From NCBI RefSeq assembly GCF_051251565.1, contig NZ_JBPOFB010000003.1, forward strand, positions 62,001-126,000: 64,000 nucleotides of DNA. Reading direction: 5' to 3'. Each line of letters begins with the position of its first letter. The first letter of the stretch is position 1. Position numbers and translations under genes: made by a program. The notes below the pieces were generated by a model, which was not told the origin of the DNA, ran no database searches, and saw only the letters and a list, made by a program, of their open reading frames with translations. Shown here one piece after another: positions 34,953 to 46,500 of the stretch. The DNA is from Marivita sp051251565 (GTDB lineage: Bacteria; Pseudomonadota; Alphaproteobacteria; Rhodobacterales; Rhodobacteraceae).

Positions 34953-37900
34953 TCAGGCCTGACGACAGGCGCGCATCGCGCGGCGGCGTGCCATCGCATC
35001 AGACCGCGCCTGTGCACGATCCGTGGCGACGGGGTTTGGCAAAGATGTGATCGTGCCAGCCTTAGCCTGACCGTTTGACCCAGCACCCAGCTTGGCCAAG
35101 CGATCCGCCAAAGCGCCCAGAGTCGGGAACTGGAAAATGTCGGTGATCGACAGCTTTGCCACACCCAGCCGATCCCGCAACACGCGGTGGGTCTGCACCG
35201 CCAAAAGGGAATGGCCACCAAGATCGAAGAAATTGTCATCAGGCTGCATTGACTGAACGCCCAGCACCTCTGTCCAGATGGCGGCAACGCGCACGCAGAG
35301 CGCATCCTCCGCCTGCCCTGCATTGGGATGTGCCGCGGGCAAAACCTGCGGCTTGGGCCCGGCTGTTGCCGCCACAGGTGTAGGCAGCGCATTGCGATCG
35401 ATCTTTTGGTTCGGTGTGACTGGAAACGCGTCAAGCGTCACGAAATACGCCGGGATCATGTAGTCTGGCAGTCGGGTGGCCAAATCGCTGCGCAGGGCCT
35501 TTGTATCAATCGCCGTCGTAGCAGTCAGATAGGCCACCAGACGCACATCTCCGGGGGTATCTTCGCGGGCCAGCACAATCGCCTGTGTGATACCTGGCAC
35601 GTTTTGAAGCGCGCTTTCAATCTCGCCCAGTTCGATGCGGAATCCACGCAATTTGACCTGATGATCCACCCGGCCCAGAAAATTCAGGCGGCCATCGGGA
35701 CGGCGCTGCACCAGATCACCCGTGCAGTAGATGCGCCCGGGCCCAAATGGGTTGTCGCGGAACCTGTCCACCGTCAGGTCCGCCCGGTTCCAGTAGCCAC
35801 GGGTCACACCCGCGCCACCGATCCAAAGCTCGCCTTCTGCGCCGATGCCAACCGGATTCAAAGCATTATCAAGGACGTAAAGCTGCGTATTGGTGATGGG
35901 GCGACCGATATTGACCGTCGCCTCGTCTGCGGTGGCGCGTTCGGTCGATGACCAGATGGTGGTCTCTGTGGGTCCGTACATATTGGTGATAATGGCATCC
36001 GTGGCGTTGGCCAGGTCCGCAACCAACGCACCGGGCAAAGCCTCGCCGCCAAGGAGCAGGTGCTTGAGACCACGCAACTGCGCGCGGGCGCCATCATCCA
36101 CCGCAATCATCCGCGCCATAGAAGGGGTGCATTGCATATGCGTCACGTCGTGCCGGGCAAGCATCGCTGCGATCGAGAAATCTGCTTCTTCGTGAGCGGG
36201 CGCAGCGGCGGACTGGCGCACCACCTCGGCCAATGGTTGTAGCCCTTCGAGAACTTGATCCGTGTCGATGCCATAGTCGATGAGACAGGCGATTTCGCCC
36301 ACACCAATGGCCTTGAGTTGGTCCACACGGGCCAGCGCATCGTCAATGGTGCCAAACAAACCGGACTCATTGAAATAGCGTTCAAAAGCGAAATCGAGGA
36401 TGCCCTCAAGATCCTCCTCGCTCAGATCGCCTAGGTCGAGTTCGAACGCGTTTTTGACACCAAGGGGTTTTTTGAAGGCCGGAAACGCCCAGGCGTATTG
36501 CTTGATCAGGCCAGCAGCCGAGCGCAGGTAATCCTTCATCGGTTCACGGGCAATCTCGCGCGCATGGTCGCGGGTGTCGGACAGGCAGGTGTGTAGCATC
36601 AACGTGACGGTGAAATCATCCGGAGCGTGCCCGGCCTCGCGCAGCGCTTGGTGGTAAAGCGTGATCTTTTCCGCAACCTCGTCAATCGATTGGCCCAAAA
36701 GGTGGGTCAGGACATTGGTGCCGTTTTTCCCGGCCTCGCGCCACGTTTCGGGATTGCCCGCGGTTGTGACCCAGATCGGCAGTTCCTTGGAGACGGGGCG
36801 TGGTTGGGTGATCACCTCGTGCATCTGGCCGTCTTTGCGCGGGAACGCGACGGGGTCACCACACCACAGCTTGCGCACCTGATCGATGGCATCAAACATC
36901 GCGGATTTGTTGTCAGGCGGGGTGTTTTCGGGGCGCAGGACAAAATCATCCGGCTGCCAGCCGCTTGCAATGGCAAGCCCTGCGCGCCCGTTGGTCAGGT
37001 TGTCGATGACCGCCCATTCCTCAGCGATACGGGCGGGGTGGTGCAAAGGGGCGACACAGCTGCCCGCGCGCACACCAATATTCTTGGTCACACCGGCCAC
37101 AGCCGCACCCGTGACGGACGGGTTCGGATAGGGCCCGCCAAAGGCGTGGAAATGACGTTCCGGTGTCCAGACGGCACAGAACCCATTTTCATCGGCAAAC
37201 TTCGCCCCGTCCAGCAGCAGGCGGTATTTGTCCCGCCCCACACCGTCATCGTTGCCCCAATAGTAGATCGAAAACTCCATGCCTGCGCCGCGTTTGCGCA
37301 CAGGACCACCCGACAGCAAACCCCGTTTGCTGGTACTGGGCAGGACAACCTTGATCCCGCGCGACATTGTGTAAAACAGTTCGAGCACCGAGATATCGAA
37401 GCTCAGGCTGGTTACGGCAAGCCATGTCGCCCCGTCGCGATCAGGCACAACGGCATCCATGCCTGCGTAAAAGTTCACTACGTTGCGATGCTCAACCATG
37501 ACGCCTTTAGGCATACCGGTCGATCCAGAGGTGTAAATCACATAGGCAAGGTTTTCAGGCGCAGCTGCCGGTGCCGGGTTGTCCGACGCGGCCATTGCCA
37601 AGCGTGAGTCATTGTCGATGACCATCAGGTCTGCCTGTGTTGGCGGCAGACCTGCGCGCTGGCTGCTTTGGGTGATGAGCACAGATGCAGCACTGTCTTT
37701 GAGATAATGCGCAAGGCGGTCCTTTGGATAGTCAGGGTCAAGCGGCAGGTATGCGCCGCCTGCCTTGAGAATTCCCAGTGCCGCAGCGATCAGGTCTGGC
37801 CCGCGACGGCAGTGCAGGCCGACCATCGTGTCAGGCTTTACGCCCATGTTGCGCAAGGTGTGGGCCACGCGGTTGGCGCGGGCGTTCAGGCTGGCAAAGC

Positions 37901-39533
37901 TGATCGTGTCATTCTCGAACACCAGGGCGGGTGCATCGGGGGTCCGGGCGACCTGCGCTTCGAAAGCAGCATGCATCGTGGCGGGGCCGTCAATGCCATG
38001 CACGGTTGAGTTGTGTGTCTCCAACACGTCGCGGCGTTCACCGGGCGGCAAGGTGTCAATCGCCTCTGGCACTTTGCCGTCGGACAATTGATCCGCGATC
38101 CAGCGGATACGGCGGATCAAAACATGCGCGAAATCCGGTGCGATACGCGCGTCGTCGATATGCGCAGACACAGTGTTGCCTGTCAGCTCGAAGGTGATTG
38201 CAGCACCCGGGATCGCACCAGCGTTCAGCGACAAGCCCAAGCCCGGCGTTAGAAGCGGTGACAGGGACGGATCGCGCAGGGGCAAATCAGTGGCAAAGCC
38301 GGTCTCGATTGTCGGGATGCACTGCTTGAGGGTCGCGGCGCTTACGGGCACCCAAGGGCAGACAAGGCCCATGTGCGCACCTGCGATCAGCGACGGGTTG
38401 GACAGCGCGAGGCTGGTGTCAGCTTGAGCAGACATGCCGTCCGTCAGAATGGCCAGCGCCTGGGCTAGGTGATCTGCCACGATCTGGGTAGGTTCGGTTC
38501 TGACAGCCGCCAGTCCACCAGATTTGACAAACGGCAATGACAGCGGGACGGTACCCAAGAGCGTGCCGCGCCACTTGCCCTCATGTTTGGCGACACGCTG
38601 CATGCAGGCGGTGATGTCAGTGCTTTCCGCTTCGGTCAGGTCGGTTAGCGTCTCTCCAAGGGTGATGTGGTTGGCGGGGCAGACTGGTTTCCCATCCGCA
38701 CCAGTCAGGTCATTCAGGCATAACGCGGCATCGGCAAAAGTGATTGTCAGCGACGTGTCAGTCACATCAATCACTGTACCCACAGCGGCGCTACTTGGGG
38801 TAACCGTCGCAGTGCCGATATGCACAACCATGCCTTTCATACGCAGCTTGGGTGTGCATATCGGGTTCCAGTAGCTGCCATGATCCAGCGCGCGGATCAG
38901 GCGCAAGGCCTGTTCTGCTGGTTGATCAAAGCGCAACACACCGTTTGCTTGTGGCCGGTCGGTCAGCGCGTGATAGCTGCGCTGCGCACTGTTCTGTGCG
39001 CGCCGATTGGGCAGACCGCCTACGAGCTCTTCCAAAAGGTCGGGGAAACTGGTCAGCCCGGCCTCGTAACATTTGGTGTTGAGTGACAGGGCGGTGTCCT
39101 CGGGCAAGATGTCGATACTGCGCTGCACAAGGATGTCGCCGGTGTCGATACCGCCATCAATCAGGTGCCACGTGATGCCGTGCGCCACCTCGCCTTCGAT
39201 CAGTGCCCAGATCGGCGCATTCAACCCGGCATGTTTCGGCAGCGGCCCGTCATGAAAGTTCACAGCACCTTTGTGGCCCAGCGCGAGAACTTCGGGCGGC
39301 AGGATCTTGAGGTTGGCAATGCTCAGCACCCAGTCGACGGACAAGCCGGACAGGCGTGCCGCCAGATCAGGACCATGCGCTTCAACCCGCAGGTTGCGGG
39401 ACATGGCCCATTCCGCCAAATCAGGATTGTCAGTCACCAAAGCACTCAGCCGATGTCCCTGATTCAACTGGGTTTCGGCGCAATGGTGCGTCAGGCTTTC
39501 GTCGCCAATGATGATGCTGTCAAATTTGCTCAT
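34953..39533 (-). CDS. NRPS: formyltransferase - adenylation (with inserted luciferase-like monooxygenase) - carrier protein
   Basis: In 1526 residues, about 1-250 form a formyltransferase domain with catalytic Asn92, His94 (NFHDGPLP) and Asp130 (DTGDIL). Residues ~330-490 resemble only the distal part of a condensation domain; no HHxxxDG is seen. The adenylation domain starts near 520 (YVIYTSGSTGMPKGV at ~662). It is interrupted at ~750-1105 by a luciferase-like flavin monooxygenase of the MupA/Atu3671 type (FSIYYWGNDD...), then resumes (THMQCTPSMARM, MYGPTETTIWSS). A carrier domain follows with its serine near 1440 (FFDLGGHSLL). There is no thioesterase. Its ATG overlaps the preceding GT2 gene. 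It probably activates, formylates and oxidises one amino acid. Confidence 0.9.
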   Translation of the reverse strand: MSKFDSIIIGDESLTHHCAETQLNQGHRLSALVTDNPDLAEWAMSRNLRVEAHGPDLAARLSGLSVDWVLSIANLKILPPEVLALGHKGAVNFHDGPLPKHAGLNAPIWALIEGEVAHGITWHLIDGGIDTGDILVQRSIDILPEDTALSLNTKCYEAGLTSFPDLLEELVGGLPNRRAQNSAQRSYHALTDRPQANGVLRFDQPAEQALRLIRALDHGSYWNPICTPKLRMKGMVVHIGTATVTPSSAAVGTVIDVTDTSLTITFADAALCLNDLTGADGKPVCPANHITLGETLTDLTEAESTDITACMQRVAKHEGKWRGTLLGTVPLSLPFVKSGGLAAVRTEPTQIVADHLAQALAILTDGMSAQADTSLALSNPSLIAGAHMGLVCPWVPVSAATLKQCIPTIETGFATDLPLRDPSLSPLLTPGLGLSLNAGAIPGAAITFELTGNTVSAHIDDARIAPDFAHVLIRRIRWIADQLSDGKVPEAIDTLPPGERRDVLETHNSTVHGIDGPATMHAAFEAQVARTPDAPALVFENDTISFASLNARANRVAHTLRNMGVKPDTMVGLHCRRGPDLIAAALGILKAGGAYLPLDPDYPKDRLAHYLKDSAASVLITQSSQRAGLPPTQADLMVIDNDSRLAMAASDNPAPAAAPENLAYVIYTSGSTGMPKGVMVEHRNVVNFYAGMDAVVPDRDGATWLAVTSLSFDISVLELFYTMSRGIKVVLPSTSKRGLLSGGPVRKRGAGMEFSIYYWGNDDGVGRDKYRLLLDGAKFADENGFCAVWTPERHFHAFGGPYPNPSVTGAAVAGVTKNIGVRAGSCVAPLHHPARIAEEWAVIDNLTNGRAGLAIASGWQPDDFVLRPENTPPDNKSAMFDAIDQVRKLWCGDPVAFPRKDGQMHEVITQPRPVSKELPIWVTTAGNPETWREAGKNGTNVLTHLLGQSIDEVAEKITLYHQALREAGHAPDDFTVTLMLHTCLSDTRDHAREIAREPMKDYLRSAAGLIKQYAWAFPAFKKPLGVKNAFELDLGDLSEEDLEGILDFAFERYFNESGLFGTIDDALARVDQLKAIGVGEIACLIDYGIDTDQVLEGLQPLAEVVRQSAAAPAHEEADFSIAAMLARHDVTHMQCTPSMARMIAVDDGARAQLRGLKHLLLGGEALPGALVADLANATDAIITNMYGPTETTIWSSTERATADEATVNIGRPITNTQLYVLDNALNPVGIGAEGELWIGGAGVTRGYWNRADLTVDRFRDNPFGPGRIYCTGDLVQRRPDGRLNFLGRVDHQVKLRGFRIELGEIESALQNVPGITQAIVLAREDTPGDVRLVAYLTATTAIDTKALRSDLATRLPDYMIPAYFVTLDAFPVTPNQKIDRNALPTPVAATAGPKPQVLPAAHPNAGQAEDALCVRVAAIWTEVLGVQSMQPDDNFFDLGGHSLLAVQTHRVLRDRLGVAKLSITDIFQFPTLGALADRLAKLGAGSNGQAKAGTITSLPNPVATDRAQARSDAMARRRAMRACRQA

Positions 39534-40555
39534 GATCCATCCAAACTGGTCTGAAGCGCAGGCTCCGGGCGCAATCCGATGGCACGGATCGACGCATCAG
39601 GGATCGGGCGGAACAGCGCCTGAACATCATGCGCGATCAGGTCCCGGACAAAGCGATTGGCATCGGTGTTCGGCTTACCTTCGATCCGCCGCCGCAAACG
39701 CCAAAACGTCGTGCCAATCGCATTAAGGATGGTTGCCGCCATTGCATACGCGCGGCTGTAATTCTTGCTGTAATAGTACCAGCGGCTTTCGTACCAATAG
39801 GATGGCGTGCGCTTCCATGTGCCCATCCCGGTTGAGACTGAGCCTATATGGCAAACACGGCTTTCGCGCACAAAATGCACCTCGTGACCGGCACGGTGGG
39901 CGCGCAGGCACAGATCGGTTTCTTCGAAATACAGAAAGAACGTTTCGTCAAACAAACCAATGTCCTTCAGCACACTGGTCCGCACCAACATCGACGCACC
40001 GACGATCCAACCTACCGGGCCAGAGGCGGCGGGCACATGTAGCGGCAGCACATATTTTTTGAGTAGTTTGGTCATTGGCCCGATCCGGGCCGACGCCTCG
40101 AATTCAGAGGCCAGGCCAGGAAAGCGGAACGCGCTGCAATGGTTGGCCCCATCTTCACCGTAGATCCAGCTTCCGGCAATCGCGGCTTTGGGATGGGTGT
40201 TCAGGTAATCGACCAGCGCCGCAATTGCATCTGGTTCAACCTGTGCATCCGGGTTGAGGATATAGACAAATTCCGCATCCGGGCAGATCTCTAGCCCAGC
40301 GCGGATGCCAAAATTATTGCCCGCGCCAAAGCCGCCATTGCGCCCTGATTGCAAGACCTGCACCTCAAGATGATCGGGCCAAGTGGCCGCGCGCACGCCA
40401 GCCTGCATCTGCTGAAAGGACGCGTCGGGCGAGTCGTTATCGACCAGCACAATTGCGCCCCTAAAACCGCCCATCGCAGCGGCCGCGGATTGCGCCGCTT
40501 TAACCGACAGGTCGGGTGTTTTGTAGTTGAGAACAACAACGACGATATGCGTCAT
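39530..40555 (-). CDS. Glycosyltransferase family 2 (rhamnosyltransferase-like)
   Basis: The 341-residue GT-A enzyme starts MTHIVVVVLNYKTPD. Conserved VLVDNDSPD, GRNGGFGAGNNFG and YILNPDAQV are typical of WbbL/rhamnosyltransferase-like GT2 proteins. FFLYFEETDLCLRAHRAG is the family's acceptor-side ED motif. It lies exactly between the PKS and NRPS genes, starting 5 bases after the PKS stop and overlapping the NRPS start by 4 bases, so it must be co-expressed with both. It may attach a sugar to the hybrid product or build the glycan that receives it. Confidence 0.9.
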   Translation of the reverse strand: MTHIVVVVLNYKTPDLSVKAAQSAAAAMGGFRGAIVLVDNDSPDASFQQMQAGVRAATWPDHLEVQVLQSGRNGGFGAGNNFGIRAGLEICPDAEFVYILNPDAQVEPDAIAALVDYLNTHPKAAIAGSWIYGEDGANHCSAFRFPGLASEFEASARIGPMTKLLKKYVLPLHVPAASGPVGWIVGASMLVRTSVLKDIGLFDETFFLYFEETDLCLRAHRAGHEVHFVRESRVCHIGSVSTGMGTWKRTPSYWYESRWYYYSKNYSRAYAMAATILNAIGTTFWRLRRRIEGKPNTDANRFVRDLIAHDVQALFRPIPDASIRAIGLRPEPALQTSLDGS

Positions 40556-40560
40556 ACAGG

Positions 40561-43500
40561 TTACTCCGCGGCCTCTGAAGCCTTGAATGTCAAAACTGCG
40601 CCTTTGCCCGCCACCGACGCTTCGGTCGTGGTGATGACATTGCGCAAATAGCTGGCCAGAACCCGAACATTTGGTTCAAGTACCATGCTGTCATGGTCGC
40701 CCGACACTTCGAAGACTTCGATCTGCGGGGCATATTGGCCCCAATCGTTATCATCGAACAGATAAGCCCGTTCGTGGTTGACCAGCCGTCCATCCGACAC
40801 TGTCCAGGTCCCAACTAAGGGCGGGCGGAAGAGCGCGATGCGCCCACCCCAGGGCTGCATTTCGTAGGTGGAGACAGCGTGCAGGAACGCCTGTTCGATC
40901 TCGGCATTGTGGAAACTGTGAGCGGTCCGGGTTTCACCGGTCGCCTTGCGTTTTTCGATCTCCCAGCGGATGCGGTTGCGCAGCCAGACAAACGGATAGG
41001 CCAATCCCTTGCGCCGGGTTTCCTGCCATTGGATCAGCAGCCGGTCACGGCGGTGCAGCGGACGGCGCTGCGGCAAAGGGGTATCCAGCAGAACCACCAG
41101 CGCAACCTCGTCCCCCATCGCACGCAGGTGATGCGCGATGTCATAGGCGGTGATCCCGCCGCCCGAAAAACCACCGATGAAATAGGGCCCTTGGGGTTGG
41201 ACCTGCTTCATCTCGGCAATGTAATCGCGCGCAGCATCCCGGATCGACCTGTGCGGGGTTTCATCACCATAAAGCCCTTTGGCCTGAAGCCCATAGAACG
41301 GTCGGTCCGTGCCCAATAGCTGCGCCAGATGTCGCAGGTTAAGCACGTTTCCAAACATACCCGCGACAAGAAAGAATGGCGTCTTTGGTCCGCCCTCACC
41401 GTCATGCATGGCAACGAGATGCTTGAAGCGCCGTGTCTTGGGTTTTGGTTTTGCACCTTGCGTTTGGGGCGTTTCCGATATCCCGGTGCGGTCTTGGATC
41501 AACGCAGCGCAGGCGCGGATCGTCGGGGCCTCGAACAGGATCGAGATCGGGAAATCAACATTGTAGGTTTTGCGCACCTTGGCAAACAGGCGCACCGCAA
41601 TAAGCGAATGCCCCCCAAGATCAAAAAAACTGTCCTCTACGCCGATATTCTGCACGCCAAGCAGGTCTTCCCAAATGCCAACAAGGGTGCGTTCCACCTC
41701 GGTTTCGGGCGCCGCATAGTCGCCATCTAGCTGCGGACGGTCAAATTTCTGCGTCTCGGATCCAGTGTCGGTGGTGGCCCCCGCTTGTTCAATCAGCGCT
41801 TCCATATCCAGTGACGAGACATAGGTCTGGGGCGCATTGCGTCCAATGGCACGCAAAAACGCGTCGGCACCATCAGCGGATGGAATGCCCTGAGACAGGT
41901 TATGCTGGAACCGTTCCTCGGCGGAGGAGAGCGGTTGTGTCGCCCGGCTGAAGTCGGCGGGTTCAAATTCCGACTTGGTGACTTTGATAGGAGCCGACAA
42001 AGCAGCCATGTCCGACAGGCGCTTGATCGAAAAGCCTTCAATCTCAAAGCACACCGTTCCATCAGGCGTGGCCAAGGTGATGTCGAAAGACGCGGTTTCA
42101 TCTTCGTTGCGATTGCTGCCCGCAGAGCGGACCCAACTGATGATGCGGTCGGGCAAGCGGTGGTACACACGCACGCTGTCATACGACACCGGCACCCACA
42201 GTTTGTCGGCGCGATAGCCCTCGATCAGTTCCATCGCCCAGCCCGTGGCAATGTCGAGCAACGCAGGGTGGAAATGCCACCCCTCATCATTGCGCGCCGC
42301 AGAATTCAGCGAGAGATCGGCAATGCCTTCGCCCTGACCATAAGCGTAGCCATCCAGCACTTTCCAACGCGGGCCAAAGGCCAGTTGCGTTTCCTGCGCA
42401 GCGTCAAGCTTGGCCCCGGTGGTGGCGGTTCGAGCCACACCACAGCGGGCGCGAATGGCCTTTATGTTGATCGGTTTTGGTGCGGCTTCTGGGATAAGGG
42501 ACAGATCAGCGGTGACCGTCGGCACAAAGCCCGCCCGCCCCTCATGGGTGCAACTCCCCAGCACATCCATGTGATAGCCCGTATCGCGTCGGATCAGACG
42601 CAGGCGGATGTCACGCTGTGCACCCTCGACCACGTGCAGCGGGCGCAGGAACGTCATGTTGCGAATTGCAAAACTGTCGGTCTCGCCCTGCCCACGCAAC
42701 GCCTGCGCTGCCAATGTCAGATAGCCAGCACCGGGGAAAAGCGCGTCACCTTGGCCGGTGCGGTGTTCGTCGATGAACCAGTCCTGCGTGCTGTAGCGTG
42801 CGCCAAACAGGCGGTGCCCTGCCGGATCAAAGCCGGTTTCGTGCAACAGGGGCAGATCAACTTTGGTGAACTGTGTCGGTTCGCTATAACCAATGCGGTC
42901 AGCCAAGGCATCAGCAGCCATGCCAACTCCGGACCAGATGCCCCAGTTGATCGCAGCCACCTTGGTCGCGCCGCCCTTGCGCGATTGCGCATAGGCGTTG
43001 AGGTATTCATTGGCCGCGACATAGTCGATCTGACCAGCAGGCGCGGTCATGGTTGAGGAAGATGCAAAAAGTGCGATCAAATCAGTCGATCCATCGGGGA
43101 ACAGTTGATCCAGCACCTTGGTGCCATGGATCTTGGCAGAAAAGACCCGTTCAACCGACCCGGTGGATTTTGCGAGAAGCGGGGCATCATCCATCACACC
43201 GGCGGCGTGGATCACCCCGTCAATGCGCGACGTCTGGGCAAGGGTACTGTCCACCACGGCGGTCATATCGGTCAGGTTGCAAACATCAGCGGCATAGGTA
43301 TGTACGGTTGCGCCCAGCGCCTCAAGCTCTTGCACCGCCCGGATGCGGCGGGCCTGTTTGTCCTGTGGTGCGTGACGGTGCAGGTATCGGTCCCAGACCG
43401 TCCGGTCCGGCACCGCGTCGCGCGCCGTCAGCACGAGGGTGCATTTGCGTTCGGCCAACGCTTTGGCGATCGTCAGGCCAATTCCTCCAAACCCGCCCGT

Positions 43501-46500
43501 GATCAAAAATGTGCCTTGGTTGCGCAATGTTGTCTCTACCACAGATGTCAGCGGCGTCTTTTGCAACTTTTGCTCATACCGCCTCTCCCCCCGAAGCGCG
43601 GCAATCGAGGTTGAAGGGTCGGCGATCATGTCTTCGATCACCTGATCAATCAGCATATCCCACGCCTGCGCAAACGTGGCTTGATCGGGTTTGGTACCGA
43701 ACAAGCGTTTGCCGGGTTTCTCTGGCACAATCATATCAACCGAACTGACCATGAGGCCCGGTATCTCGCGCGGGATCACACGGACAGGGCCAGACAGGAT
43801 CGCCTTTTCCGGCGTTACCAGCACTTCGTCCGATAGCGCGGAAGCGCCATTCGTGAACACGGTGATCTGGGTCGGCTTTGGCAAAGAGTCATCAGCAATC
43901 GCCTGCGCGATGAACATCAGCGAATAAAATCCGTGTTCCTGCATCCGGTGGAAGAAACTAGAACCGGGGCGATGGCTTTGATCCTTGGTCACTCCCCAAA
44001 AATGGGCGATACGGCTTGGCACCAACCCTTGGGACAGCATATCGCTGAACAAAAGATCATAGCCTTCGCGCCCGCGTTCGGGGGCCAGCACATACGTTGT
44101 GTCATCCAGCCGGGCAAAGCTGTCACCAGGCCACACCTCAACGATGGAATGGCCTGCGGCGCGCAGGCGCTTGGCAGCGGCGGATGCAACGCCCGTATCG
44201 TCCATGAACACTAGCCAGCTTTGCAGGTCGGCTCGGTCCAGTTCGCGGCGCACATCTACGGGCGTGGCTGCGTAGGCTGGACGCCAAGTCGGAGTCCAAC
44301 CCCAGTTTTCAACGCCGTCGATGCGGGTCAGGAAATTCGATACCGAGTGCGTTTGCGGCGTGCCCGGTTCGATGAAATAGCGGGCGCGCTGGAACGCATA
44401 GCTGGGCAGCGGCACGCGGTTGCGGCGGGCGTCACCCCAGATTTGCTCCCAATCGAAAGTCCCGCCAAGCGCCCAAATCCGCCCCAACACTTCGAGCATG
44501 TGACGGTCGTCTTCGACCAACTCATCTGGATGACGGAGGCTCGACAGCACTTGGTTGGCGCTGATGCCATCGGGTTGGCGCGCGAGAGCGGACAGCGCTT
44601 TGCCGGGCCCCACCTCCAGATAGATGCGGTTGGGTTTGTCCGACAGCGTATCGAGGCAGGCCGCGAAATTCACCGTGCCACGCAAATGCGACACCCAATA
44701 GTCCGGGCTGGTCGCCTCAGCGTCGGTCATCCAAGTGCCCGTCCGGTTGGACGTGATTGGGATTTGCGGCGGATTGAGAGGGATGGCGGTCAGGTAGGCG
44801 CGGAACGGATCTAGGATCGGGTCCAGCATCCGGGAATGCGCAGCAATGTCGATCGGGATGCGCTGATGCTCGATCCCGCGGCGGGTCAACTCGTGTTCAA
44901 GTGCCGCCAAAGCAGCGATTGGCCCCGAGGCAACGCTCAGACCCGGACTGTTGATCGCACCCAGATCAAGCGTATCGCCCAAGAGCGGTTTCAGGTCTTC
45001 CGCAGGCAGAGCGACCGAAATCATGCCGCCTGTTGCAACAGTATCGAACAGCGTGCCGCGCAGATGCACAAGGCCAATACAGTCCTCAAAAGACATGACC
45101 CCGGCGACACAGGCAGCGGTGTTTTCCCCCATCGAATGACCGGTAAGCGCTGCGGGCTGCACCCCCCAGCTCATCCAAAGCTGGGCCAGCGCATATTCGA
45201 CGATCATGATGAGTGGCAGTTGCAGCGATGGCGTGCGCAAGACCTTATCGGCCTGCGCCTCTTGCCCCGGACCGGGAAGCCAAAGCGCGTGAATTTCACG
45301 CGTATCAAGCGTTTGCAGATGGGTCAGCCCACGATCCATCCATTCGGCAAAAACAGGTTCCGTCTCGTAAAGATCACGCGCCATACCGGCATATTGCGCA
45401 CCCCCACCTGGAAACAGGAACACGGTGTCCGGTTTCGTCAGAGCGTCATGACTGTGCACGCGCCGGGTGTCTTTTTGTTCAAGCAGACGCGCCGCTTCGG
45501 CATGATCAGATGCAACCACAACGCGCCGCTTTTCAAACGCGCGCCGACCTGTCCAAAGCGTCCAGGCCACATCGGCCAGCGGTTGATCCGTGTTTGCCCG
45601 CAAATGCGCAGCAAGCTGAGCCGCGTTCGCATCAAGCGCGGCATTGTTGCGGCCTGATACGGTGAGGATCTGGAACGGCCAATCGCTTTGGTCCGGCGCT
45701 GTGACAGATGGCGCTTCTTGCAGGACGACATGCGCATTGGTGCCCCCAACGCCAAGCGAATTCACACCTGCACGGCGGGGGTGATCGGCCTTTGGCCAAT
45801 CGGTCAGGCGGTCATTGACCCGGAACGGCGAAGTTTCGAAATCAATCACCGGGTTCGGTTTCTCGAACCCGAGGCTTGGCGGCATCTGATGGTGATGCAG
45901 CGCCATGGACGCCTTGATGAGGCTAGCGACCCCGGCGGCAGTATCAAGGTGGCCGATATTTGTCTTGACCGACCCGATGCGGCAATGGCCAACCTTGTTG
46001 CTTGTCGCCTGAAACGCCTGTGTCAGTGCGGCAACTTCGATTGGATCGCCCAGATAGGTGCCAGTGCCGTGACATTCGACATAGTCAATGCTGTCCGCAG
46101 TAACGCCTGCGATCGCATGTGCTTCGGCGATGGCGTCAGCCTGCCCGTCAACCGAGGGCGCAAGATAGCCCGCCTTGGCCGCTCCATCGTTGTTGACGGC
46201 ACTGCCCTTGATCACAGCCCAAATGTGATCGCCATCAGCCAAGGCATCGGACAGCCGGCGCAGCACAACCACACCCGCACCAGACCCGAACACCGTACCC
46301 TGCGCGCGGTGATCGAACGCGTGGCACTGACCGTCGGGCGACAAGATTTCGTTTTCCTTGTACAGATAGCCCTGCCCCTGTGGCAGTTCGATCGTCACTC
46401 CGCCTGCCAACGCCATGTCGCATTCACCGTTCAGCAGCGATTGGCAGGCATAATGCGTGGCGACCAAAGAGGTCGAACAAGCTGTCTGCACGTTGACCGA

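Noticed and set aside
41902..43056. 384-residue plus-strand open frame inside the PKS gene
   Set aside because: It lies opposite the continuous KR-DH region of the PKS and has no protein-like features.
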